A DNA stretch of 64,000 nt from Flaviramulus sp. (GTDB taxonomy: Bacteria > Bacteroidota > Bacteroidia > Flavobacteriales > Flavobacteriaceae): assembly GCA_030731745.1 (NCBI GenBank), contig JANQTJ010000014.1, positions 41,331-105,330 on the forward strand. Reading direction: 5' to 3'. Numbering within the stretch: the stretch's first letter is position 1; each line of letters starts with the position of its first letter. Below, in pieces: positions 56,232 through 63,644 of this stretch. A model generated the notes under the pieces. It saw only the letters and a program-made list of their open reading frames with translations, was not told the DNA's origin and searched no databases. The position numbers and the translations under genes were made by a program.

Positions 56232-56510
56232 ATGTATTTAGAAATTGTATCACCAGAAGCAACTTTATTTAACGGAGAAGTAACTAGCGTTGCTGTACCT
56301 GGCGTTAATGGGGAGTTTGAAATGTTAAATAATCACGCACCAATCGTATCTATTTTAAAAGAAGGGTTTGTTAAAATTTCAGGAAGTATAGAGTTAGAAG
56401 ATGCTGTTAAAAATAAATTTACTAAAAACGATAAAGGTGTTACTTTATTAAAAATAAATTCTGGTACTTTAGAATTGAAAAATAATAAATTGATAGTTTT
56501 AGCAGACTAA
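56232..56510 (+). CDS. atpC: ATP synthase F1 subunit epsilon
   Basis: A 92-residue epsilon subunit, the central-stalk protein that also tunes ATP hydrolysis. The N-terminal beta-sandwich is clear: MYLEIVSPEATLFNGEVTSV, VPGVNGEFEMLNNHAPIVSIL and LELKNNKLIVLAD at the end. The C-terminal helical hairpin of the E. coli type (about 135 residues) is missing, as usual in Bacteroidota, so the helix-based inhibition mode is not available. It is co-transcribed with atpD after a 74-bp spacer holding a tandem repeat, and ends at a terminator. Confidence 0.95.
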   Translation: MYLEIVSPEATLFNGEVTSVAVPGVNGEFEMLNNHAPIVSILKEGFVKISGSIELEDAVKNKFTKNDKGVTLLKINSGTLELKNNKLIVLAD

Positions 56511-56527
56511 TAATAAATAAAATTTAA

Positions 56528-56564
56528 ATAAAAAAAAGCGAAGTTGAATCTTCGCTTTTTTTTT
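56528..56564. terminator. bidirectional terminator (atpC / umuD)
   Basis: AAAAAGCGAAG / CTTCGCTTTTT with a 6-nt loop and flanking A and T tracts, between the convergent atpC and umuD genes. Confidence 0.88.
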
Positions 56565-56575
56565 ATGAATTATTT

Positions 56576-57019
56576 TTAATAAACTTTTTTAATGACATTA
56601 GTAACGATACCCCATATAATAAAATCGTTTTCTTGTGTGATTTTTATACTCGGGTAATCGGGATTTTCAGGTTGCAGCCAAAGCCCTTCTTTATCTATTT
56701 TTAACCGCTTAACGGTAAACTCACCATCTAAAAAACATACCGCAATTTTATTATTAGCAGGCTCTAAACTTTTATCTATTACTAGTAAATCATTATCGTT
56801 AAGCCCTGCTCCTACCATAGATTGCCCACTAACACGTGCAAAAAAAGTAGCTTCTTTATTTTTAACAAGCTCGTTGTCTAGAGACAAACGTTCTTCTGTA
56901 AAATCTTCTGCAGGTGAAGGAAAACCAGCGGAAATTCCGGTATTAAAAAAATTAGCTCCTGAGTTTTTTGTGATTTTTGGAGTAAAAAAGATTAGATTTT
57001 CAGATTTGTGAAGTATCAT
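56576..57019 (-). CDS. umuD: S24 family peptidase, UmuD-like polymerase V subunit
   Basis: A 147-residue LexA/UmuD-type self-cleaving protein. The cleavage site Ala31-Gly32 lies in TGISAGFPSPAEDF, the nucleophile Ser67 in SGQSMVGAGLNDND, and the general-base Lys104 in GEFTVKRLK. It has no DNA-binding domain, so it is UmuD-like and not LexA. After RecA-stimulated cleavage, UmuD' joins UmuC to form an error-prone polymerase. Here it is downstream of umuC, the reverse of the E. coli order, and separated from it by 111 bp holding a dispersed repeat. Confidence 0.92.
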   Translation of the reverse strand: MILHKSENLIFFTPKITKNSGANFFNTGISAGFPSPAEDFTEERLSLDNELVKNKEATFFARVSGQSMVGAGLNDNDLLVIDKSLEPANNKIAVCFLDGEFTVKRLKIDKEGLWLQPENPDYPSIKITQENDFIIWGIVTNVIKKVY

Positions 57020-57048
57020 TTTTTTATCGTGGTTTTATTTTTTTTACG

Positions 57049-57129
57049 TTAGGGATTGAAGCGGCATCCTTTTTTGAGGTACGAAAAAAAGATATAGCGT
57101 AAAGCCCGACCCTTTTGGGTAACGCCTAA
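57049..57129 (+). repeat. dispersed intergenic repeat, copy B (between umuC and umuD)
   Basis: Begins TTAGGGATTGAAGCGGCATC, continues with a T-run, GATATAGCGTAAAGCCCGACCC and ends GGGTAACGCC. It shares its core with copy A (20384) and its ends TTAGGGAT, GCCCGACCC and AACGCC with copy C (62637). It is GC-richer than the surroundings. Confidence 0.8.
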
Positions 57130-57130
57130 A

Positions 57131-58390
57131 TTAACATTTTACTTTTATTATATTATTAATATTGGTTGTATATCTTGGAGATAATCGCTCCTGACGCATT
57201 TTCCAAGTACGTTTTAAATCTTGATTCCCTAATCTTATTTTATGATTTTTGTATTTTTTATTTAAGCCATCAATAGCAAACATGAGCGATTTATGTTTTG
57301 GGTTTTCATGCTCAAAAATATCCAACTGATAATTATCATTAGGAACTAATCCGGCAACTATAACACCCGCGCGCTTATATTTTACACCACTTTTAAAAAT
57401 AGTTTTAACTGCTTTTACAGCTTCATTACTTATAATTAATGATGAATCTGTTGGATAAGGTAAACTTACTTGTACGCTCGCTCTATGCTGCTCTAAATCT
57501 TTTTTATGTCTATCACTTCTCAACATAACAATGATGACGTGACAACTAGAACCTTGTTTACGTAGCTTCTCTGAACAATGGGTTGCAAACGTAGAGATAC
57601 GTTCTTTAATATTATCAATATCTGAATAGGTATATTCGAAACTTCGAGTGGTAGCGATAACTTTTTTGTTTTTGGGTTCATCTAATCGTATTTTAGAATC
57701 ACCTTCTAAATCCTTTTTAAGTTTCCATTCGGTTATTGAAAAATTTTTACGAACCCAATCGTCTGGTAGCTGTATAAAATCTAATGCTGTTTTGCAGCCT
57801 TTAACATGAAGCCTTTTTGCTAAACGACCGCCAATACCCCAAACATCTTCAATTTTAGTCCATTTTAAAGCTTTAATTCTTTTTTCATCAGAATCTATTA
57901 CATAAACACCGTTGGTCTCTTTAGGAAATTTTCTAGCAATTTTATTGGCTACTTTACTTAAAGCTTTTGTTGGCGCTATACCCACGCACGTAGGAATACC
58001 TGTCCATTTTAAAACGCGTTTTCGTATTTGAATGCCGTAATCATTAAAATTATAATTATCAAATCCTTTAAACTCCAAAAAAGCTTCATCAATACTATAA
58101 ACCTCAAGATTGGGTGTAAAATGTTCTAAAATTTTCATTACCCTACTACTCATATCTCCGTACAAAGGATAATTAGACGAAAACACTTGGATGTTATTTG
58201 CTTTACAAAAAGCTTCCCATTTAAAAATAGGAGCTCCCATAGGCAAACCAAGAACTTTAGCTTCATCACTTCGTGAGATAACACAGCCATCATTATTGCT
58301 TAAAATAGCGATGGGTTTATGACGTAAGTTAGGGTTAAAAACACGTTCACAAGACGCATAAAAATTATTACAATCTACTAGGGCATACAT
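57131..58390 (-). CDS. umuC: Y-family DNA polymerase, UmuC-like
   Basis: A 419-residue translesion DNA polymerase subunit. The catalytic core is intact: ALVDCNNFYASCERVF with the first metal-binding Asp, AILSNNDGCVISRSDEAK, and VYSIDEAFLEF with the second acidic pair. The little-finger region and the UmuC-specific C-terminal zone (LMFAIDGLNKKYKNHKIRLG) follow. Length matches UmuC (422). The start ATG is 5 nt after a TATCTTTA -7 variant, suggesting a leaderless transcript. umuD follows downstream after a repeat-bearing gap. No LexA box could be recognised by eye. Confidence 0.95.
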   Translation of the reverse strand: MYALVDCNNFYASCERVFNPNLRHKPIAILSNNDGCVISRSDEAKVLGLPMGAPIFKWEAFCKANNIQVFSSNYPLYGDMSSRVMKILEHFTPNLEVYSIDEAFLEFKGFDNYNFNDYGIQIRKRVLKWTGIPTCVGIAPTKALSKVANKIARKFPKETNGVYVIDSDEKRIKALKWTKIEDVWGIGGRLAKRLHVKGCKTALDFIQLPDDWVRKNFSITEWKLKKDLEGDSKIRLDEPKNKKVIATTRSFEYTYSDIDNIKERISTFATHCSEKLRKQGSSCHVIIVMLRSDRHKKDLEQHRASVQVSLPYPTDSSLIISNEAVKAVKTIFKSGVKYKRAGVIVAGLVPNDNYQLDIFEHENPKHKSLMFAIDGLNKKYKNHKIRLGNQDLKRTWKMRQERLSPRYTTNINNIIKVKC

Positions 58391-58395
58391 GCTAG

Positions 58396-58403
58396 TAAAG
58401 ATA
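58396..58403 (-). promoter_or_regulatory. -7 promoter box directly before umuC ATG
   Basis: The minus strand reads TATCTTTA (last G replaced by A), 5 nt from the start codon. Confidence 0.35.
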
Positions 58404-58468
58404 TAAAGTACGCCTTTAAAAATTTAGCATTGTTAATAAAATTCTATGTTAAAAAATAAATTTAAAAT

Positions 58469-58918
58469 TTAAAAAAGCTTTCCGTTTTCTATAATGGAAT
58501 TACCAACACGCTTATAAGTTACACGTTTTCCGTTAGCACAAAAATCGTATATGCCTTTAGATTTTTGCTCGGATACGGATAGTAACAACACATCATCAAC
58601 ACTGCATTTATAATCTTTAGCTACCTTTAATTTAACATGACTCATGGTGGCACGACCTTTTTTAAGTTGATTTTGTATTTTGTTATCTAACTCGGGTTCT
58701 TTAAAATCCGCAGGAAGCTCACAACTTTTGTTTTTACTAGATTTTGCAACCTCTTTTACTATGTTATTCCCTTTTGGTGTTTCGGCATCTATATACTCCC
58801 AAGTAAAATCGGCTTTTAGCAAAACGCGTCGGCCATCATCTGTTTTTACAATGTGGTTGTTTTGTGAGAAAGCAAAACTTGAAACAATAAATAAAATAAT
58901 AAAGTAAGCGTTTTTCAT
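58469..58918 (-). CDS. Exported small protein, DUF3157-like
   Basis: A 149-residue protein with a signal peptide (YFIILFIVSSFAFSQ, residues 5-19). The segment IVKTDDGRRVLLKADFTWEYID resembles DUF3157, a family of short periplasmic proteins of unknown role. The C-terminal half has cysteines at KSCEL, YKCSVDD and DFCANGK, enough for a disulfide. The assignment to DUF3157 is from pattern memory and moderately sure. A -7 box (58942-58949) lies 23 nt upstream, so it is probably a single-gene transcript between the HTH operon and umuC. Confidence 0.7.
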   Translation of the reverse strand: MKNAYFIILFIVSSFAFSQNNHIVKTDDGRRVLLKADFTWEYIDAETPKGNNIVKEVAKSSKNKSCELPADFKEPELDNKIQNQLKKGRATMSHVKLKVAKDYKCSVDDVLLLSVSEQKSKGIYDFCANGKRVTYKRVGNSIIENGKLF

Positions 58919-58941
58919 GAAGAATTTGTTTTATAGTATTC

Positions 58942-58949
58942 CAAAAATA
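58942..58949 (-). promoter_or_regulatory. -7 promoter box for the DUF3157-like gene
   Basis: The minus strand reads TATTTTTG. A TTG (plus CAA at 58965-58967) lies upstream with a 15-nt spacer, slightly short for this phylum. Confidence 0.4.
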
Positions 58950-58955
58950 CAAAAA

Positions 58956-59162
58956 CTAATCTTCAACATACTCTAAAATATCAGCTGGCTGGCAATCTAA
59001 TGCTTTGCAAATAGCTTCTAAAGTAGAAAACCGTACTGCCTTAGCTTTACCTGATTTTAAAATAGATAAGTTTGCAGGGGTTATATCAATAATTTCAGCC
59101 AATTCGTTGCTCTTCATGTTACGTTTGGCTAACATTACATCTAAGTTTACTATTATTGGCAT
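58956..59162 (-). CDS. Cro/CI-family helix-turn-helix regulator
   Basis: A 68-residue single-domain HTH_3/XRE protein. The helix-turn-helix covers about residues 18-42 (NELAEIIDITPANLSILKSGKA), with FSTLEAICKALDCQPADILEYV completing the five-helix fold. It has no sensor or oligomerisation domain. It starts 3 bp after the second DUF2975 gene, so it is produced with those membrane proteins. Such small HTH proteins paired with DUF2975 (YozG-like) are common in several phyla. It probably binds the palindrome over the operon promoter; this is inference. Confidence 0.9.
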   Translation of the reverse strand: MPIIVNLDVMLAKRNMKSNELAEIIDITPANLSILKSGKAKAVRFSTLEAICKALDCQPADILEYVED

Positions 59163-59165
59163 GAT

Positions 59166-59690
59166 TTATATGGTTAATTCGTTTTCTTCTTCAGCCTCTT
59201 TTCCTCGCTTAAATATTTCAGCCAATAAATAAAACCCTAACCCACAAGGGATAAGTATAGAGATTTCTGTTTTCAATAAATTAAAAACATTAAAAGTAGA
59301 GGTTCCAACGGTAGCTAATAAAAAGCGTAATACTGATACGTTAATGGTATAACAAATAAAAATATCTCCTATTTTTTTAAAATATTTAATATTATTTTCA
59401 CTGAAAAAATTCCCGTTTTCTACTTCTTTCAGAATACACAAAAAATAAGTAAAACCATAAATAAGGTAGCCTCTCCAAAAAAAGAGTCCAGCACTTATAG
59501 CATAATAACTCCATTGAATAACGTTTTGCGACGTGAACCAACTATCACTCTTATTGGCTATTTTGGCCCAATTTTGAAACGCTTTAAATTGATTAAAATC
59601 AAACTCGCGCATATCATTAAGCAAAATAGATACGGATGCTAATAAAACCACATACGTAATAATAGAGAGTATTTGAGTATTATCCTTCAT
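59166..59690 (-). CDS. DUF2975 membrane protein (second of pair)
   Basis: A 174-residue protein with four transmembrane helices at about residues 8-24, 61-85, 106-128 and 140-160, in the DUF2975 pattern. It ends in GKEAEEENELTI, an acidic tail also seen in its neighbour (AKHAKEENDLTV). The family is of unknown function and often encoded with a small HTH regulator. The two copies in this operon are divergent paralogues. The HTH gene follows after 3 bp and the other DUF2975 gene precedes it by 2 bp. Confidence 0.85.
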   Translation of the reverse strand: MKDNTQILSIITYVVLLASVSILLNDMREFDFNQFKAFQNWAKIANKSDSWFTSQNVIQWSYYAISAGLFFWRGYLIYGFTYFLCILKEVENGNFFSENNIKYFKKIGDIFICYTINVSVLRFLLATVGTSTFNVFNLLKTEISILIPCGLGFYLLAEIFKRGKEAEEENELTI

Positions 59691-59692
59691 AA

Positions 59693-60193
59693 TTATACAG
59701 TTAAATCGTTTTCCTCCTTTGCGTGTTTCGCTACTTTAAATGCTTCACCAAGTACCAAAAAAAATAAACCTAAACATACTAGCATTAAATAAGGACTTAT
59801 ACCGAGATTGAATTTTAATTCATTTTTAATAACTAATCTTGCTATGAAAAACAAAACAGATCCACCAATTCCTATTACGGAAAGCAAATAACCAATTTTA
59901 TGGAAATTGGTTATCACATCTACGTGAAATGGTTTTGCTTGCTGAAAATATCTTAAAGTTTTTCTAAACAAATACAAACAATAAATCCCAACAAAACAAA
60001 TAACTATTAATAACAATCCAAATATTTGTATGGTAACGGGAGCTTTATTTTTATCCGTATCAAAAACCATATCTAATGATTCGGGATTTATGAACATAAA
60101 AAAACTAAAAAAAAGTAATAATGCTATCAAAGGAATGCAGGTGAAAATCCAAATAAAATCAAGTAAACTTTTTAGGATAATTAACTTTCTCAT
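59693..60193 (-). CDS. DUF2975 membrane protein (first of pair)
   Basis: A 166-residue four-helix DUF2975 protein (about residues 8-32, 50-72, 95-118 and 132-155 from this start). The ORF track starts nine codons earlier at 60220 (MLSLNNNFK), but the -7 box TACATTTG (60218-60225) overlaps that position, so translation should begin at the ATG at 60193 (MRKLIILKSL). The C-terminal AKHAKEENDLTV matches its paralogue's tail. It leads a three-gene operon with the second DUF2975 and the HTH gene, spaced by 2 and 3 bp. Function unknown; a membrane sensor or antagonist of the HTH protein is a reasonable guess. Confidence 0.83.
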   Translation of the reverse strand: MRKLIILKSLLDFIWIFTCIPLIALLLFFSFFMFINPESLDMVFDTDKNKAPVTIQIFGLLLIVICFVGIYCLYLFRKTLRYFQQAKPFHVDVITNFHKIGYLLSVIGIGGSVLFFIARLVIKNELKFNLGISPYLMLVCLGLFFLVLGEAFKVAKHAKEENDLTV

Positions 60194-60203
60194 TTTAAAA
60201 TTA

Positions 60204-60250
60204 TTGTTTAACGATAACAAATGTATAAAAAATTATTGATAAACAATAAT
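60204..60250. promoter_or_regulatory. candidate operator palindromes over the DUF2975-HTH promoter
   Basis: ATTATTG-ATAAA-CAATAAT (60232-60250) is a perfect inverted repeat overlapping the -33 TTG. TTGTT-N7-AACAA (60204-60220) covers the -7/start region. Both begin with AATTATTG on the plus strand, as expected for paired binding sites of a small HTH dimer. Confidence 0.5.
60218..60246 (-). promoter_or_regulatory. promoter of the DUF2975-HTH operon
   Basis: On the minus strand TTG (60244-60246), an 18-nt spacer and TACATTTG (60218-60225) form the best-matching Bacteroidota-type promoter in the window. Confidence 0.6.
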
Positions 60251-60292
60251 TAATAACAAAATTCATATTTAAAAAATTATAAAAGTTCTTGT

Positions 60293-60300
60293 TACCTTTG
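60293..60300 (+). promoter_or_regulatory. -7 promoter box directly before the DUF2007 gene
   Basis: TACCTTTG ends 5 nt before the ATG at 60306, predicting a leaderless transcript. Confidence 0.5.
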
Positions 60301-60305
60301 TATTT

Positions 60306-60725
60306 ATGAGTGATACTTTTAAAACCATTGCTAGATTTCAATATTCTACCGAAGCTCAAATTATAAAAGGCCGACTGGAAGCAGAAGGTATTGAAGTTTT
60401 TCTTTCGGATAACTTAACTATTGATACAGACCCACTCGTTAGTCATGCTATTGGAGGCGTGAAAATAAAAGTGCTATCCAAGGACGCCTTAAAAGCACAA
60501 CATATTTTAGAGTCGATACAAAAATTCTCATTGGATGATAATGGCAACGCCATACATTGCCCAAACTGTAAGGGTGATGAGATTCATTTATTTTCTACAA
60601 TTAAAGATTTTAAATCGTTTTTTGCATTTCTATTAGGGTTTATATCTGGCACACTACCTTTTTATTTTAAAGACAAGTATAAATGTAATAGTTGCGATAC
60701 CGAATTTAATTTAACCACCAACTAA
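60306..60725 (+). CDS. DUF2007 protein with membrane segment and zinc ribbon
   Basis: A 139-residue protein. Residues 1-72 match DUF2007 (KTIARFQYSTEAQIIKGRLEAEGIEVF, then GGVKIKVLSKDALKAQHIL), a ferredoxin-like fold of unknown function that resembles signal-transducing PII-like folds. A zinc ribbon is suggested by C85-P-N-C88 and C127-N-S-C130, interrupted by one hydrophobic segment (about 103-120) that may be a membrane anchor or hairpin, so the two cysteine pairs would lie on the same side only if the segment is re-entrant. It is divergent from the DUF2975 operon and 73 bp before a TonB receptor gene. Confidence 0.82.
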   Translation: MSDTFKTIARFQYSTEAQIIKGRLEAEGIEVFLSDNLTIDTDPLVSHAIGGVKIKVLSKDALKAQHILESIQKFSLDDNGNAIHCPNCKGDEIHLFSTIKDFKSFFAFLLGFISGTLPFYFKDKYKCNSCDTEFNLTTN

Positions 60726-60769
60726 AAGCAATAAAGCGGTTTTAAACTCAAGTTTTGTTTAACTTTTTA

Positions 60770-60777
60770 TACCTTTG
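60770..60777 (+). promoter_or_regulatory. -7 promoter box for the BtuB-like receptor gene
   Basis: TACCTTTG, 21 nt before the ATG at 60799. An upstream TTTTG lies at only 12 nt, so the -33 is uncertain. Confidence 0.45.
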
Positions 60778-60798
60778 TTCGCTTAAAAATACACCAAA

Positions 60799-62619
60799 AT
60801 GCCAAAATTAAAACTAGTTTTAATCATAATATACCTTGTAAATGCTTTTGTTTTTTCTCAAGAGCAACAACCAAAACAAGCTTTAGATACCATTGTAATA
60901 GCTTCAACAAGAATCGATTTACCTTTTAAAGAAAACTCTAGAACCATTGATATCATTACTTCAGAAGATATTAAAAATAGTGCTACCAATAATTTAGCAG
61001 ATTTATTACAACAAGTCGCTGGCGTAGATATAAGACGCCGTGGTACTGCCGGTAGTCAAGCAGATTTATATATTAGAGGTGGTAGTTTTGATCAAACACT
61101 TTTACTTATAGATGGTATAAAAATGGACGATGCACAAACTGGGCATCATACCATGAATGCCTCTTTACCTATAGAAGTTATTGAGCGTATTGAAATTATT
61201 AAAGGTCCTGCTGCTCGTGTTTTTGGACAAAATGCCTTTACAGGTGCTATTAATATTGTAACTAAAAAAGAGTTAAAAAACTCGGTTTCTGCAAATGTAG
61301 AAACTGGCTCTTTTGGGCAGTTAAATGGTTCTTTAACAGTTGGTACCGATTTAGAAAACTCATCTCATATTATCCATATTGGAAAATTAACATCTGCTGG
61401 TTACAGAAATAATACAGATTATGAGAATTCTAACTACTTCATTAAAAGTGTTTTTAATAAAAATGTGCAGCCTATTGAGATGATTGCTACTTTTTTAGAT
61501 AGAAATTTTGGAGCAGAAAACTTTTATACCACCAACCCCACTTTTAATGAATATGAAGAAACGCAAAATAGTTTAATTGCCTTTACTTCAGAATTTAAAA
61601 ATGAAAGATTAAAAATAAGACCTCGCCTATATTGGAAACGAAATCAGGATATGTTTTTATTACGCCGCAACGATCCTGGTTTTTATAGAAACTTACATAT
61701 TACAGATAAAATGGGTGCCGAAGTTAATGCTTCTTACTCATCTGCCATTGGGGTAACTGGTTTTGGAGTAGATGTTTCTAAAATTTATATCCGTAGCAAT
61801 AATTTAGGTAATAGAAACCGTTTTATGACCAATATGTTTTTAGAACACCGTTTTAAATTATTAAACGATAAACTTGATGTAACTCCTGGTGTTGCTGTTA
61901 CTTATTTTTCTGATTTTAAATTTCATGTATTTCCAGGTATAGATGTTGGTTACAAATTAACTAACAATTTTAAACTTTATGGTAACGCAGGTTATACTTA
62001 CAGAATACCAACCTATACAGATTTATTTTACAGAGATCCTGCTACAGAAGGTAACCCAGATTTAAAACCTGAAGAAGCACTTTCTGGTGAGTTAGGCGCA
62101 AAATATAACACACCAAAATTTACTGGGTCGTTTGCATTTTTTTACAGAGATGCTAGTAAATTAATTGATTATGTAAAGGATATTGAAACCGATCCTTTTA
62201 TGGCTACAAACCTAAGAGATTTATATACAAAAGGGTTTGAAGTGAATACGAGTTATAATTTTAAAATGAATAATTTAAATCAAAACCTATCCGTTGGATA
62301 TGTGTTTATTGAAGATGAAGTAGCCGATTTAAACCTAAACTTTTCTAGATATAGCATCAACTCATTAAAGCATCATTTTACCTCGCGTTTAAGCACACAA
62401 CTCATAAAACATTTAAATTTTAATGTGATATACAAACATGCTGAACGTACAGAAGGTTTAAGCTATAATGTTTGGGATGCTTCCATTGTTTTAACTTCAA
62501 AACAATTTGAGTTTACAGCCATAGCAAGTAATATTTTTGATGCCGATTATATAGAGAGTGGAATCATACCTATGCCGCCAAGCAATGTGTTGTTTGGTTT
62601 GCGTTATAAGTTTAATTAA
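60799..62619 (+). CDS. TonB-dependent receptor, BtuB-like
   Basis: A 606-residue outer-membrane receptor of the small, plug-plus-barrel kind, without a carboxypeptidase-like N domain. The signal peptide ends near residue 21 (VNAFVFSQ). The plug contains TIDIITSEDIKNSATNNLAD, GVDIRRRGTAGSQADLYIRG, LLIDGIKMDDAQTGHH and the ARVFGQNAFTGAINIVTKK motif. The barrel ends in NVLFGLRYKFN. Size and plug resemble vitamin or metal-chelate receptors such as BtuB. The 73-bp upstream gap is too short for a cobalamin riboswitch, so cobalamin is not supported. A dispersed repeat copy follows the stop. Confidence 0.9.
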   Translation: MPKLKLVLIIIYLVNAFVFSQEQQPKQALDTIVIASTRIDLPFKENSRTIDIITSEDIKNSATNNLADLLQQVAGVDIRRRGTAGSQADLYIRGGSFDQTLLLIDGIKMDDAQTGHHTMNASLPIEVIERIEIIKGPAARVFGQNAFTGAINIVTKKELKNSVSANVETGSFGQLNGSLTVGTDLENSSHIIHIGKLTSAGYRNNTDYENSNYFIKSVFNKNVQPIEMIATFLDRNFGAENFYTTNPTFNEYEETQNSLIAFTSEFKNERLKIRPRLYWKRNQDMFLLRRNDPGFYRNLHITDKMGAEVNASYSSAIGVTGFGVDVSKIYIRSNNLGNRNRFMTNMFLEHRFKLLNDKLDVTPGVAVTYFSDFKFHVFPGIDVGYKLTNNFKLYGNAGYTYRIPTYTDLFYRDPATEGNPDLKPEEALSGELGAKYNTPKFTGSFAFFYRDASKLIDYVKDIETDPFMATNLRDLYTKGFEVNTSYNFKMNNLNQNLSVGYVFIEDEVADLNLNFSRYSINSLKHHFTSRLSTQLIKHLNFNVIYKHAERTEGLSYNVWDASIVLTSKQFEFTAIASNIFDADYIESGIIPMPPSNVLFGLRYKFN

Positions 62620-62636
62620 TAAACTTTGCTTTTGTG

Positions 62637-62720
62637 TTAGGGATAGCAGCGTAAAGCCATAGCGAGGAACGAGCGCGGACTTGGAGCGAATAGCCCGACC
62701 CTATAGGAAACGCCCAAAAT
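62637..62720 (+). repeat. dispersed intergenic repeat, copy C
   Basis: Begins TTAGGGAT and ends GCCCGACCC...GGAAACGCCC like copy B (57049), but the interior differs (AGCGTAAAGCCATAGCGAGG, then GAACGAGCGCGGACTTGG). It is strongly GC-rich for this genome. It sits between the BtuB-like and cupin genes. Confidence 0.75.
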
Positions 62721-62774
62721 ACTATTTTAAATATGGTAACGTTTCCTTAACTTTATATTTCTAAATCTGAAACT

Positions 62775-63644
62775 TTGTCGTTAAACTTACAAGACATTCC
62801 GCGAGTAAAAACTATTACTAAGGAGGACTTTTTAAAACACTATTTTAAACCCCAAAAACCAGTGGTTATAGAACGTTTTATTGAGGATTGGCCAGCTTAT
62901 AAAAAGTGGAATTTAGACTACATGAAATCTGTTGGTGGCAATATTACAATCCCACTTTATGATAATAGACCCGTTGATTATAAGGATGGTTTTAACCAAG
63001 CGCATGCAAAAATGAAATTGGCAGATTATATAGATTTGCTAAAACGCGAGCCTACCAAATACCGCATTTTTTTATGGAATGCCATTAAAGAAATTCCGCA
63101 GTTACAAAAAGATTTTACGTTTCCAGATTTTGGGTTACGCCTAATGAAAGGCATTCCTATGCTCTTTTTTGGCGGACGCGATTCGTACACCTTTATGCAT
63201 TACGATATTGATTTGGCTAACATTTTCCATTTTCATTTTGAAGGCGAAAAGCAAATTATTTTATTCGACCAAAATCAAAATAAGTACTTATACAAAGTGC
63301 CGCACGCTTTAATTACCCGTGAAGATATTGATTTTAATAACCCCGATTTTGAAAAATGGCCAGCTTTAAAAAAAGCAACTGGCTGGACTTGTAAGCTTAA
63401 CCATGGCGAAGTATTGTATATGCCCGAAGGTTATTGGCATTACATGCGTTATATAACTCCGGGTTTTTCTATGAGTTTACGTGCTATTGCTAGAAACCCT
63501 AAAAACTTAAGTAAAGCTGTTTACAATGTATTTATTATGCGCAATATAGATAATGTAATGCGCCGTTTAAAAGGCCAAAAATGGATAGATTGGAAGAATA
63601 AACAAGCCATAATTAAAACACACCAAAATGGCATTAGGGGATAA
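62775..63644 (+). CDS. Cupin_8 / JmjC-like domain protein
   Basis: A 289-residue protein of the cupin_8 (JmjC-related) family, whose members are Fe(II)/2-oxoglutarate hydroxylases. The iron site is visible as MHYDID (HxD, about residue 141) and the distal His in PEGYWHYMRY (about residue 222), with KQIILFDQNQNKYLY between. FKPQKPVVIERFIEDWPAYKKW near residue 27 is typical of the family. The substrate is unknown. The start is TTG (MSLNLQDIPRV); the next Met is at residue 50, inside the conserved part, so TTG is preferred. The 3' end overlaps convergent recX by 11 bp. Confidence 0.85.
   Translation: MSLNLQDIPRVKTITKEDFLKHYFKPQKPVVIERFIEDWPAYKKWNLDYMKSVGGNITIPLYDNRPVDYKDGFNQAHAKMKLADYIDLLKREPTKYRIFLWNAIKEIPQLQKDFTFPDFGLRLMKGIPMLFFGGRDSYTFMHYDIDLANIFHFHFEGEKQIILFDQNQNKYLYKVPHALITREDIDFNNPDFEKWPALKKATGWTCKLNHGEVLYMPEGYWHYMRYITPGFSMSLRAIARNPKNLSKAVYNVFIMRNIDNVMRRLKGQKWIDWKNKQAIIKTHQNGIRG

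Noticed and set aside
60194-60220. Longer start of the first DUF2975 gene
   Set aside because: It lies in the promoter: the -7 box is at 60218-60225. The ATG at 60193 gives a normal N terminus.
60726-60798. Cobalamin riboswitch before the BtuB-like receptor
   Set aside because: The gap is only 73 nt, too short for the motif of about 200 nt, and no B12-box-like string is visible.
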